NCBI RefSeq assembly: GCF_000218895.1
Contig: NC_015703.1
Span: 1,549,501-1,613,500 of the forward strand
Origin: Runella slithyformis DSM 19594
Lineage (GTDB): Bacteria > Bacteroidota > Bacteroidia > Cytophagales > Spirosomataceae
Length of the DNA stretch: 64,000 bases
Direction: 5' to 3'
This document shows positions 42,200 to 50,695 of the stretch, piece after piece. The translations under genes were made by a program, and so were the position numbers. The notes beneath the pieces are model-generated. The model did no database searches. It had not been told where the DNA came from and saw only the letters and a program-made list of their open reading frames with translations. Within the stretch, counting starts at the first letter, position 1. The number at the start of each line of letters is the position of its first letter.

Positions 42200-43879
42200 A
42201 TGAAAAACATATCTTTTGCCCGTATTGTGATTTTGTGGTTTTGCAGCATGGCCGGCTGGGCACAAAAAGCAACCCTGACGGTTGATTTCAGCAAAGAGAT
42301 CGGCTCCATGCAGCCTGCCTGGGCGTGGTTTGGTTACGATGAACCAAATTATACTTACATGAAAGACGGCAAAAAACTGTTGTCTGAAATTGCGGCCCTC
42401 AGCCCCGTGCCCGTCTATGTACGCGCGCACAATCTGCTCACAACCGGCGACGGCACTCCCGCGCTGAAATGGGGTTCGACCAATGCCTATACCGAAGATG
42501 CGCAGGGCAATCCGATATACGATTGGACCATCGTGGATAAAATATTTGATACCTACATCGAACGCGGCATGAAACCGCTCGCCCAGATCGGTTTCATGCC
42601 CGAAGCCCTTTCGTCAAAACCTGAACCTTATCGGCATCATTTTGTCCCCGGACAATCGTATACCACCATATTTACCGGCTGGACGTATCCGCCCAAAGAC
42701 TATAAAAAATGGGCCGAGTTGGTGTATCAATGGGTCAAACATTCGGTAGCGCGTTATGGGCAAAAAGAAGTGGAAAGCTGGTATTGGGAGCTCTGGAACG
42801 AACCCGACAGCCCTTACTGGGGCGGCACCGTACAGGAATACTGCAAACTGTACGATTACTCCGCCGACGCCGTGCGGCGCGCATTGCCTACGGCCAAAAT
42901 CGGCGGCCCGCACGTGACCGGCCCGGCAGGACGCAGAGGGGGTAATTTTCTGAAAACCTTTTTGAAACACTGCACCCAAGACACCAATTACGTGACGGGA
43001 AAAATCGGTGCACCGCTGGATTTTGTGGCGTTTCACGCCAAAGGAGCGCCCAAACTTGTGAACGGCCATGTACAGATGAACATGGGCACACAGTTGAGGG
43101 ATATTTCGACGGGTTTTGAGATTGTGGCTTCGTTTCCTCAACTCAAAAACACGCCCATTATCATCGGGGAGTCCGACCCCGAAGGCTGCGCGGCCTGCGG
43201 CATGAAAACCGACCCGCAAAATGCCTACCGCAACGGCACCATGTACTCAAGCTACACGGCAGCTTCGTTTGCCCGCAAATACGCCCTCGCGGATCTGCAC
43301 CAAGTCAATTTCAAAGGAGCGGTATCGTGGTCGTTTGAGTTTGAAGACCAGCCTTGGTTCTATGGGTTTCGGGATCTGGCCACCAACGGCGTGGACAAAC
43401 CCGTGCTGAACGTATTCCGAATGTTTGGGATGATGAGCGGAAAACGGGTGGACGTCAAAGGGAACTTCATGTACCCTGCGCTCACGGTGCGGGATTCCAG
43501 CGTTCGTCGCTCCACACCCGACATCGGCGGATTGGCCACCAAAGACGAAGGCACGGCCGCCGTGATGCTGTGGAATTACCACGACGATGATGTTGCGGGT
43601 ACGGCGGCCACGGTTGACCTAACCCTCAAAAACATTCCGGCCCAAAAAGTCAACATCACGCAGTACCGCATCGACAACGAACACAGCAACAGCTACGAAG
43701 TGTGGAAGAAAATGGGCTCTCCGACCAACCCTACGGCGGAGCAAATCACCGAACTCGAAAAAGCGGGGCAACTGGCTCGCTACGGCGAGTCCAAGCGCCA
43801 AACCGTGAAAGACGGACAATTGATCTTCTCGACCACGCTGCCCCGGCAGGGCGTGGGATTGGTGACGTTGGAGTGGTGA
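42200..43879 (+). CDS. Exported GH39-like glycoside hydrolase
   Basis: A 559-aa protein with a signal peptide (about 1-21). A TIM barrel follows with acid/base Glu201 in YWELWNEPDSPYW and a likely nucleophile Glu324 in TPIIIGESDPEG; the overall layout fits clan A families and is nearest GH39 (beta-xylosidase, alpha-iduronidase type). A C-terminal beta domain (about 440-559) is usual. The exact substrate is not fixed; xylan- or rhamnose-containing side chains are possible. It is flanked on both sides by dispersed repeats and by genes of other function. Confidence 0.65.
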   Translation: MKNISFARIVILWFCSMAGWAQKATLTVDFSKEIGSMQPAWAWFGYDEPNYTYMKDGKKLLSEIAALSPVPVYVRAHNLLTTGDGTPALKWGSTNAYTEDAQGNPIYDWTIVDKIFDTYIERGMKPLAQIGFMPEALSSKPEPYRHHFVPGQSYTTIFTGWTYPPKDYKKWAELVYQWVKHSVARYGQKEVESWYWELWNEPDSPYWGGTVQEYCKLYDYSADAVRRALPTAKIGGPHVTGPAGRRGGNFLKTFLKHCTQDTNYVTGKIGAPLDFVAFHAKGAPKLVNGHVQMNMGTQLRDISTGFEIVASFPQLKNTPIIIGESDPEGCAACGMKTDPQNAYRNGTMYSSYTAASFARKYALADLHQVNFKGAVSWSFEFEDQPWFYGFRDLATNGVDKPVLNVFRMFGMMSGKRVDVKGNFMYPALTVRDSSVRRSTPDIGGLATKDEGTAAVMLWNYHDDDVAGTAATVDLTLKNIPAQKVNITQYRIDNEHSNSYEVWKKMGSPTNPTAEQITELEKAGQLARYGESKRQTVKDGQLIFSTTLPRQGVGLVTLEW

Positions 43880-43975
43880 TTCGCTGATTTTTCCCCGCAA
43901 ATAAACACAAATTTTATTCGCAGATTTCCGCTGATTTTAGTATTCTGCGAACATCTGCGGGAAAATCTTTTACCT
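43880..43975. repeat. Dispersed degenerate repeat downstream of GH39 gene
   Basis: TTCGCAGATTTCCGCTGATTTT and ATCTGCGGGAAAATC-like units (cut here to short pieces: TTCGCAGATTTC, CATCTGCGGG) fill the 96-bp gap and resemble the repeat at 41947-42050. The two copies bracket the GH39 gene. Confidence 0.5.
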
Positions 43976-45493
43976 TCAAATCTCAAATACCCGCCCAAAA
44001 TAACTCCCCGCCTCTTCCACCATAGCCTCGGTATCAATCACTTCAATCCCTGCCAATACTTTGGCGAGACGTTTTTTGTATTCCAACTGCATGAAACGCG
44101 CTATTTGAATCCGTTGGGCCTGGGGCGAACCGGCTCCGTGCATGGACTCGGTGAGGTAGCCCACGGCATTGCGGCCCAAGGTCATGTTTTCGATGAGGCG
44201 AAACATGCGAAAACGGTCTTCCGTCGGTATGTTGGGTTTTCCTTTGAGGTATTTTTTGAGCAATTCGTGGGTTTCGGGGTTGTTGTAATCCTGCTCGGAA
44301 GGCAGCGTGACCATCAATCCGCCCGCCAAATCCTGCGCCAAACGGCTGATCTCGTAGGGGAAGCGCGTCACGTGGTGTTTGCAGACATTGGCAAGCATGT
44401 CATCGGGTAAATACGCCCCTGACTCGGTGGCGTAGCCTTGGTACGAAGCCGCGATGCCCGTGCCGTAAATGGTTTCGTTGAGATGGGTCATTTCTACCAA
44501 TTTGTCTTTGATGTGGCTCGCTTTGTCGGCTCCGTTCATTTCGGCAATGTTGGCCGCCGCCCCGATCAGCACATCGCCCACGCCGCTTTTGCAGACGTAA
44601 CTCCGACGGTGATAACACGTAAAACGCTCCACCAACATCGACGCAAATTCGTATTCACCGTCCATGAAAATCAGGGGATTAGGAATGAATACCTCCTCAA
44701 AGATCACCATCGCTTCCTGTCCGCCGAAGTTGGCATTTCCCGCGTCCATACTGCCACCTTCCATGCTGCGTGTATCGCACGATTGTCGGCCGTAGATGTA
44801 CGTGATGCCCGGTGCCTCCACGGGTACCGCGCCTACGATGGCATAGTCTTTGTCTTTTTCGCCCAATCGCATGGTGGGCATCACCAGTAGCCAATGCGAA
44901 TTGAGACAGCCCGTTTGGTGCGCTTTGGCTCCCGTGATGTACACGCCTTCGGAAGTGCGGCGGGTGATGTGGACAAACAGATCCGGGTCGGCCTGCTCGT
45001 GCGGAGCTTTGCTGCGATCGCCTTTCACGTCGGTCATGGCACCTCCGATGACAAAATTACGACGGTGCATTTCGGTCAAAAAAGCCACAAAGCGCTCGTG
45101 GTAAGGCGTTTGGTATTTTTTGTCCATTTCAAACGTTGTTGAAAACAGCGCATTGAACGCATCCATTCCTACGCAACGCTGAAAGCAAGTGCCCGTATTT
45201 TGCCCGAGTTTGCGTTGCATTTTGTTTTGCAGCACCAAATCATTGGCACTCGTCGAAATGTGCAGAAAGCGATTGATGCGCTCGCCCGTAAAAGGCGAAA
45301 TCACCGACGCCAATTCAGGTTCCCGAAGGGCCAAATCATAGGTTTCCGCCACGGCATTCACCGACGGACGAATCATGGGATGCTCGGAAGGTTCTTCCAC
45401 CAATTCTCCAAACAAATACACTTTCAGTCGGCGGCCTTTGAGACTTTCGTAGTAGTCTTGGGAGGTTTGGATTTTAATAGTTGAAGGCTTCAT
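43976..45493 (-). CDS. 4-Hydroxybutyryl-CoA dehydratase/vinylacetyl-CoA isomerase homologue
   Basis: A 505-aa protein of the HpaB/AbfD superfamily. Generic tools would call it a 4-hydroxyphenylacetate 3-monooxygenase, but HpaB lacks the iron-sulphur ligands seen here: Cys103 and Cys107 (GTCFQRCVGMD) match the C-x3-C of AbfD (Cys99, Cys103), and His295 and Cys301 (YHRRSYVCKSGVGD) match its His292/Cys299, one residue closer. The opening HPMIRPSVNAVAETY and ending TESMHGAGSPQAQR also match AbfD as I recall it. It would dehydrate 4-hydroxybutyryl-CoA to crotonyl-CoA with a [4Fe-4S] cluster and FAD. A crotonase gene is upstream on the same strand. Confidence 0.75.
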   Translation of the reverse strand: MKPSTIKIQTSQDYYESLKGRRLKVYLFGELVEEPSEHPMIRPSVNAVAETYDLALREPELASVISPFTGERINRFLHISTSANDLVLQNKMQRKLGQNTGTCFQRCVGMDAFNALFSTTFEMDKKYQTPYHERFVAFLTEMHRRNFVIGGAMTDVKGDRSKAPHEQADPDLFVHITRRTSEGVYITGAKAHQTGCLNSHWLLVMPTMRLGEKDKDYAIVGAVPVEAPGITYIYGRQSCDTRSMEGGSMDAGNANFGGQEAMVIFEEVFIPNPLIFMDGEYEFASMLVERFTCYHRRSYVCKSGVGDVLIGAAANIAEMNGADKASHIKDKLVEMTHLNETIYGTGIAASYQGYATESGAYLPDDMLANVCKHHVTRFPYEISRLAQDLAGGLMVTLPSEQDYNNPETHELLKKYLKGKPNIPTEDRFRMFRLIENMTLGRNAVGYLTESMHGAGSPQAQRIQIARFMQLEYKKRLAKVLAGIEVIDTEAMVEEAGSYFGRVFEI

Positions 45494-45516
45494 GGATTTT
45501 TTAACTCTATACCTAT

Positions 45517-45564
45517 AGACTTGGAAAGTTTTCTATTCGTGAGATTACCAAACTTCCCAAGTCT
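45517..45564. repeat. Hairpin repeat, second copy of the 30038 type
   Basis: AGACTTGGAAAGTT (45517-45530) and AACTTCCCAAGTCT (45551-45564) form a 14-bp stem with one mismatch. TATAGACTTGGAAAGT also occurs at 30035-30050. It lies between the crotonase and dehydratase genes. Confidence 0.7.
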
Positions 45565-45572
45565 TCGAGTGT

Positions 45573-46328
45573 TTATTTATTCTTCTCAAAATTCCGCAGG
45601 AAATCTTCTCGGTCCGTGATTTTAAAATCGGCCTGCCATTCGTATTCCAAGCCGCGATGCAGGCCGTGATGGGCCCCGAAATAGTACATCTTTTTCATAG
45701 CGGCAATGGTTTGGGCTGAGTTGCTTTTAATTTTTTCAGCTACCTGATTTACTGTGGTTTCCAACTCCGCCAATGGTACTGATTTATTCACCAAACCAAT
45801 GCGTTCGGCCTCTTTACCGGATACGGGCTGCGCCGTAAACGACATTTCCATAGCTTTCATTAAGCCTACTTTTTGCTGCAGTCGTTGGGTCATGCCCCAT
45901 TTGGGTGCAATACCCCATTTGGTGTGCGTATCACCGATTTGGGCTTCGTCGGCGGCATAGACCAAGTCAAAGGCCAACATCAATTCGGTGGCACCCGTGT
46001 AGCAATGCCCGTTGACCTGCGCGATGGTCACCTGAGGCATGGATTGAAGGGCCAAAATGAAGGCAACGCCCATTTCCATCACCTCAAAATTGGAAAAATG
46101 CCCGCCCTGAATGCTCTCGTTGAGGGCTTTCAAATCCACTCCTGCCGACCATGCCCGTCCCGTACCCGCGACGATGAGCACTTTGACAGAATCGTCTAAG
46201 GCTACTTTTTGAGTAGCTTCCGTGAGTTCGGCGATGAGGTTGGGACTGAGGGCATTAAGCACCGACGGGCGATTGAACGTAATGCGGGCAATACCGTCCG
46301 CCTGCGAAAAAAGAAGGTCTTGGTACAT
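45573..46328 (-). CDS. Enoyl-CoA hydratase/isomerase family protein
   Basis: A 251-aa crotonase-fold protein. RPSVLNALSPNL opens the fold, the first oxyanion-hole segment is RAWSAGVDLKAL, and the second is NGHCYTGATELMLAFDLV, where the Glu is at the catalytic site of hydratases. It would hydrate crotonyl-CoA or isomerise enoyl-CoA. Being upstream on the same strand of the 4-hydroxybutyryl-CoA dehydratase homologue, it fits the following step (crotonyl-CoA to 3-hydroxybutyryl-CoA). A hairpin repeat lies in the 79-bp gap. The HMG-CoA reductase gene is 48 bp before it. Confidence 0.85.
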   Translation of the reverse strand: MYQDLLFSQADGIARITFNRPSVLNALSPNLIAELTEATQKVALDDSVKVLIVAGTGRAWSAGVDLKALNESIQGGHFSNFEVMEMGVAFILALQSMPQVTIAQVNGHCYTGATELMLAFDLVYAADEAQIGDTHTKWGIAPKWGMTQRLQQKVGLMKAMEMSFTAQPVSGKEAERIGLVNKSVPLAELETTVNQVAEKIKSNSAQTIAAMKKMYYFGAHHGLHRGLEYEWQADFKITDREDFLRNFEKNK

Positions 46329-46376
46329 AATTTTCAGAAGTTAGAAGACAGAAGTCAGGAGTGAGAATGACGTATT

Positions 46377-47549
46377 TTAACGATTGCGACCGTATTGCTC
46401 GTGGCTGCTGACCCATTCGTTGGCCACGATAGCGGCCCCCAGTGACAGTTCACCGCACAGTACCGTTGCCGCGACAATTTCGGCTAATTTATTGACTTTT
46501 CCCGCACCGTAGCAATCCATCATTTGCAGACACTCTTTTTGGGTAGGTAAACCTGTGCCGCCGCCATACGTAGCCACAATGAGCGAAGGGATGGTAACGG
46601 AAAAATAATAATCGCCGTTGGGCTTCAACTCCACATACACTATGCCCGCCGAGGATTCGGCCACGTTGGCAACGTCCTGACCCGTAGCGATAAAAACGGC
46701 CGTGATGCCGTTGGCAAAATGCGAACCGTTACTGACGGCGCCGGAAAGCATCGACCCCGCATTGGAATAGTTTCTTTGTTTAAATAACGCCTCGCCGCTC
46801 ACGTGCATAACGCGTTTCAGCAGTTCATTGGGCAGCGTGATCTCGGCCACTACACGTTTGCCGCGTGTTTGGAGGGTATTCAGGTGCGAGTGTTTTTTAT
46901 CCGTATCCATGTTGGCCGCCATCGTAAAATGCTCCAATCCTTCGATGTGTTGTTCCAACGCCCAATGACAGGCTCGGTGCGTGGCTTTGGTGACCATGTT
47001 CTGCCCGGCAGCATCACCGGTAGAATAGTTAAAACGCAGCCAATGAAGCTTGCCGACGGTATATTGTTCAATGTCAAGCAGTTTTCCCACCGACGTTGTT
47101 GCTTCAGCCTGTGCTTTGAGTTGGTCAAAATGCGTATCTACCCATTGACCGAAGGCTTTTGAATAGCGGGCATTTTCGAAGACAAACAACGGAGCGCGCT
47201 GCATGGCATCGTCCATCACGGTGGTGATAATGCCCCCGGCTTCGCGGCAAAGCTTCATGCCCCGGTTGTAGCTTGCCACCAAGGTGCCTTCAGTAGTGGC
47301 CAAAGGCACGTAAAAATCCCCTTGGGCATACTCGCCGAGCACTTTTAAGGGCCCCGCAAAACCAATGGGAACTTGAACAACGCCTGCAAAATTCTCAATA
47401 TTACCTTTCAGTACGGAGGGGTCAAACGAGTAGTGGGCAAGGTGCTGAAAATCAACCCCTGTTTTCTCCGTTACAAACGCCCGACGCGCCTGTGCGATGT
47501 CGGTGGTATAGTTGTTTATTTTATCGATCGGCAGTTTTGTATCGCTCAT
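46377..47549 (-). CDS. Hydroxymethylglutaryl-CoA reductase
   Basis: A 390-aa HMG-CoA reductase making mevalonate. ENFAGVVQVPIGFAGPLKV leads to the catalytic TTEGTLVASYNRG (Glu), STGDAAGQNMVTKATHRAC holds the Asp and the NAD(P)H-side block, and the Lys sits in the segment around NGITAVFIATGQDVANVAES. The ATG at 47549 gives the standard start; an upstream open stretch to 47663 is hydrophobic and AT-rich. A -7 box is at 47578 to 47571. It marks the mevalonate route to isoprenoids, and other mevalonate genes are not near. The gene is codirectional with the crotonase that follows. Confidence 0.9.
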   Translation of the reverse strand: MSDTKLPIDKINNYTTDIAQARRAFVTEKTGVDFQHLAHYSFDPSVLKGNIENFAGVVQVPIGFAGPLKVLGEYAQGDFYVPLATTEGTLVASYNRGMKLCREAGGIITTVMDDAMQRAPLFVFENARYSKAFGQWVDTHFDQLKAQAEATTSVGKLLDIEQYTVGKLHWLRFNYSTGDAAGQNMVTKATHRACHWALEQHIEGLEHFTMAANMDTDKKHSHLNTLQTRGKRVVAEITLPNELLKRVMHVSGEALFKQRNYSNAGSMLSGAVSNGSHFANGITAVFIATGQDVANVAESSAGIVYVELKPNGDYYFSVTIPSLIVATYGGGTGLPTQKECLQMMDCYGAGKVNKLAEIVAATVLCGELSLGAAIVANEWVSSHEQYGRNR

Positions 47550-47570
47550 GGTTGAAGATTGGAATACCAA

Positions 47571-47578
47571 CAAAAATA
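47571..47578 (-). promoter_or_regulatory. -7 box TATTTTTG of HMG-CoA reductase gene
   Basis: On the minus strand the octamer fits TAnnTTTG and lies 22 bp before the ATG at 47549, leaving a leader of about 15 bases. No strict TTTG is seen at -33. Confidence 0.45.
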
Positions 47579-47631
47579 CTTTTTTCCTGAAAGAAAAGAC
47601 GATAAATGAAAAAGGAATAGTACTAAAACAG

Positions 47632-47666
47632 CAAATGCTCCTGTTTTTGAAAAACGGGAGCATTTG
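47632..47666 (-). terminator. Rho-independent terminator
   Basis: CAAATGCTCC pairs with GGGAGCATTTG, with a T/A run in the inner stem, and the minus strand continues as CTGTTTTAG. It lies 15 bp after the stop of the dioxygenase gene. Confidence 0.75.
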
Positions 47667-47681
47667 TTAAGCATAAGCATA

Positions 47682-48554
47682 TTATCCCACCTTTACGGAA
47701 GTCATTGAAATAGAACCCATAAGCGTTTTATCATTAAAGAATCCCACCTTCTCTTTTTCTTCCTTTAACCCCAAAATGTACAACAGCGGCAGGTAGTGTT
47801 CCGGCGTTGGAATGGATAGTTTGGCGGCTTGTCCCAAGCCTTCATAATTGATCAATGCCGCGTGGTTATTGGTGCTGATCAGTGATTTGAACGTGTCATT
47901 CATTTCAATGGCCCAATCGTAGCCTTTATCGTTCCATTGCCAATTCAGAATACGAAGGTTGTGGACCATATTGCCGCTGCCGATAATCAAAACGCCTTTT
48001 TTACGTAAAGCCGCCAATTCCTTAGCCAGTTCATAATGATAACGCGGAGGCTTCGTGTAGTCAATGCTCAATTGCAACACGGGGATATTAGCTGTAGGAT
48101 ACATGTGCCGTACCACTGTCCAGGTACCGTGGTCAAGTCCCCATTCGTGATCAAGGCCTACCTGTGTTTTGTGAACCAACGCGGCTGTTTCTTTGGCTAC
48201 CGTAAGGCTACCGGGTGCCGGATATTGTACGTCAAATAACGCCTGAGGAAAACCGCCGAAATCATGAATAGTAGGCGGTTTAGGCATGGCGGTAACTTTA
48301 GTGGCAGGAATAAACCAATGCGCCGATACCACCAGTACTGCCGCAGGAACCGGAATATCTTTCCCGAACTGTTTCCAGTTTTGACTGAATTCGTTGTTTT
48401 CAATGCCGTTCATGGGCGAGCCGTGTCCCACAAACAGCATCGGCATCAATCCATCCTGCGTTGCCTGTTGTTCGTTCCATTTATACAGATCCTTTAATGA
48501 TTCCATACCTATAGCCCCTCCCGGAGCACTTTTTATAAATTCCCTTCTTTTCAT
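47682..48554 (-). CDS. Extradiol dioxygenase, DOPA-dioxygenase (YgiD/LigB) type
   Basis: A 290-aa LigB-family protein. A Tat-like N-terminus MKRREFIKS is present, then the metal-binding histidines: FVGHGSPMNGIE, VSAHWFIPAT, GLDHGTWTV and GSGNMVHNLR. This set fits YgiD-type 4,5-DOPA extradiol dioxygenases, which open catechol rings with non-haem metal. No aromatic pathway gene is adjacent, apart from the superfamily call of the 43976 gene, which I reject. The start at 48554 is chosen over the open extension to 48644. Confidence 0.85.
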   Translation of the reverse strand: MKRREFIKSAPGGAIGMESLKDLYKWNEQQATQDGLMPMLFVGHGSPMNGIENNEFSQNWKQFGKDIPVPAAVLVVSAHWFIPATKVTAMPKPPTIHDFGGFPQALFDVQYPAPGSLTVAKETAALVHKTQVGLDHEWGLDHGTWTVVRHMYPTANIPVLQLSIDYTKPPRYHYELAKELAALRKKGVLIIGSGNMVHNLRILNWQWNDKGYDWAIEMNDTFKSLISTNNHAALINYEGLGQAAKLSIPTPEHYLPLLYILGLKEEKEKVGFFNDKTLMGSISMTSVKVG

Positions 48555-48752
48555 TTTTGACGTTGTAAAAGGTTTCGGCAATACGAACACAAGTAGGGAT
48601 TCAACCGAAAAGACCAATTTTACGCTAAATATATGTATATACATATAAATGACAAAGCGCAGTAAAATTTAGTTCGTAACCATCGTTATAATTAAAGGAA
48701 AGAGTAATAAATCCGGTGAAAAATGCTTTAGCACAGAAAGGCATATTCATTC

Positions 48753-50633
48753 ATGAAGGCTGTTTTTCTATTTTTTATAACAACGCTGACGGCTTCCTCA
48801 CAGGTCATTATTTCCATCGACCCTACAGCGTCGCGGAGAGCTATTTCGCCTTACCTGTACGGCCGAAATAATTCCTTTTCCTCTACTAACCCCAATTGGA
48901 CCCTGCCGGACAAAGAGTTGATCCAACTTCGTGATGCCGGAGTCACTTTTTTCAGAGAAAGCACCGGCAATAACTGCACCAAATACAATTGGCGACGAAA
49001 ACTGTCCAGCCATCCGGATTGGTACAATAATGTATATACCAACGACTGGGACAAAACGGCGCTGACACTCCAAAAGAATTTTCCCAATGCACAGGGAATG
49101 TGGGCATTTCAGTTAATTGGCAAAGTAGCTAAAACCAACCAAGCCAATTTCAATGATTGGGGGTATAACCAATCAAAATGGTGGGAAGGGGTCAATCAAA
49201 ATTTAGCCGGAGGAGGCGTATTAAATCCAACCGGTACCAAAGCCAAAGTGGAAGGCAATCCCGATTTGTACCTCGAAAACTGGCCCGCCGATTCAACGGT
49301 GGCATTGATGCATCACTGGTTTGGGTCCAATGGATTAGGCCTTAACAAGGCTAAAATCCAATATTGGAACATGGACAACGAGCCTGAGATCTGGGGCGGT
49401 ACTCACGACGATGTCATGCCTGCTCAACTGCCCGCTGAAGATTTCATGCTACGCTATTTTACGGTTGCCAGGAAAGCCCGCGCCATTTACCCCGCTATCA
49501 AGCTGGTAGGCCCCGTAGTAGCCAATGAATGGCAGTGGTACAATTGGAACAACAAACCGATTTCGGCCGACGGTCGCAATTATCCGTGGCTGGAATTTTT
49601 TATCAAACGCATCGCCGAAGAGCAAAGAGCCTCGGGTATCAGACTCTTGGATGTGTTAGATATTCATTTTTACCCCGAAACCACCGTCAGCGAAGAGATC
49701 GTCCAACTGCATCGGGTATTTTTTGACCGCAGCTACGTATATCCGAAGGCCAATGGGGTCAAAAACGTGAACGGTTCGTGGGATACAAGTCAAAATAAAG
49801 AGTACATTTTGGCGCGGGTCAACGATTGGCTCGACAAATACTTAGGGGCCAATCACGGCGTGACATTGGGCGTAACCGAACTCGGCATCCAAGGCACAGA
49901 CCCCAACGTAACAGCCGTTTGGTACGCCTCCACAATGGGCGAATTCATGAAAAACGGGGTAGAGATTTTCACTCCATGGTCGTGGAAAACAGGCATGTGG
50001 GAAGCCCTGCATTTGTTCAGCCGATATAATCAAACGATTTCCGTCAAAGGAGCGTCTTCCCAAGAGACATTGGTATCCGCCTATCCGAGCATCAATGCCG
50101 CACAGGATTCCATGACCGTCGTTTTGGTGAATCGTTCGACCAACGATGCTCAAAACGCTGTCATCAATTTCACCAATTTTATCCTAGCGGGAAACGAATC
50201 AAAAACCTTGACCCTGAAATCATTGCCCACGGCTGAAACCTTTATTTCTCATACCCAAAACGCTATTTCGGAAAGTAAAACGGCGATTTTAAACAATAAC
50301 GTATCCATTACATTAGCACCGCTATCCGTTACGTCCATTCAACTGACGGGCAAAGTCGGACAGGCACCCATTGTACTTTCAACTTTACCACTAACCGAGC
50401 CGTCCGTTATGCTTTATCCCAATCCGGCTACCGAAACCATTACGATACAATGGACAAATGCTGATTTTGAAATACTGGAAATGATCAATGTAAGCGGCGA
50501 GGTGATACACCAACAGACGCTTCAACCCCTCACTTTTCAAACCAATATCACTCAAGCATTGCCGGCAGGAAATTACATTGTACGTTTGAGGGGAAAAACG
50601 CAAACCGTCAGTCGAAAAATTGTTTTGAAATAA
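48753..50633 (+). CDS. Secreted GH44-like glycoside hydrolase with T9SS sorting tail
   Basis: A 626-aa protein. A signal peptide (1-17) leads to a GH44-like barrel: RESTGNNCTKYNWR, the acid/base Glu in YWNMDNEPEIWGGTHDD, and a nucleophile Glu in LGVTELGIQ. The family includes endoglucanases and xyloglucanases. After a beta domain, the last 75 residues are a type IX sorting domain (PSVMLYPNPATETITIQW, then ISGEVIHQ-like, ending SRKIVLK), so the enzyme should be delivered outside or onto the cell surface. An aldo/keto reductase and rhamnose genes follow on the same strand. Confidence 0.8.
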   Translation: MKAVFLFFITTLTASSQVIISIDPTASRRAISPYLYGRNNSFSSTNPNWTLPDKELIQLRDAGVTFFRESTGNNCTKYNWRRKLSSHPDWYNNVYTNDWDKTALTLQKNFPNAQGMWAFQLIGKVAKTNQANFNDWGYNQSKWWEGVNQNLAGGGVLNPTGTKAKVEGNPDLYLENWPADSTVALMHHWFGSNGLGLNKAKIQYWNMDNEPEIWGGTHDDVMPAQLPAEDFMLRYFTVARKARAIYPAIKLVGPVVANEWQWYNWNNKPISADGRNYPWLEFFIKRIAEEQRASGIRLLDVLDIHFYPETTVSEEIVQLHRVFFDRSYVYPKANGVKNVNGSWDTSQNKEYILARVNDWLDKYLGANHGVTLGVTELGIQGTDPNVTAVWYASTMGEFMKNGVEIFTPWSWKTGMWEALHLFSRYNQTISVKGASSQETLVSAYPSINAAQDSMTVVLVNRSTNDAQNAVINFTNFILAGNESKTLTLKSLPTAETFISHTQNAISESKTAILNNNVSITLAPLSVTSIQLTGKVGQAPIVLSTLPLTEPSVMLYPNPATETITIQWTNADFEILEMINVSGEVIHQQTLQPLTFQTNITQALPAGNYIVRLRGKTQTVSRKIVLK

Positions 50634-50695
50634 ACAGGCAAGCATACACATCTAAACGACGCGAAGCGACAACCGCCAACCCAAATTTTACGCTC

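Noticed and set aside
42614-43219. Open frame opposite the GH39-like gene
   Set aside because: A shadow frame antisense to the conserved barrel; no independent evidence.
43976-45493. Naming as 4-hydroxyphenylacetate 3-monooxygenase (HpaB)
   Set aside because: The Cys and His set fits AbfD, no HpaC reductase is near, and the crotonase neighbour fits the dehydratase better.
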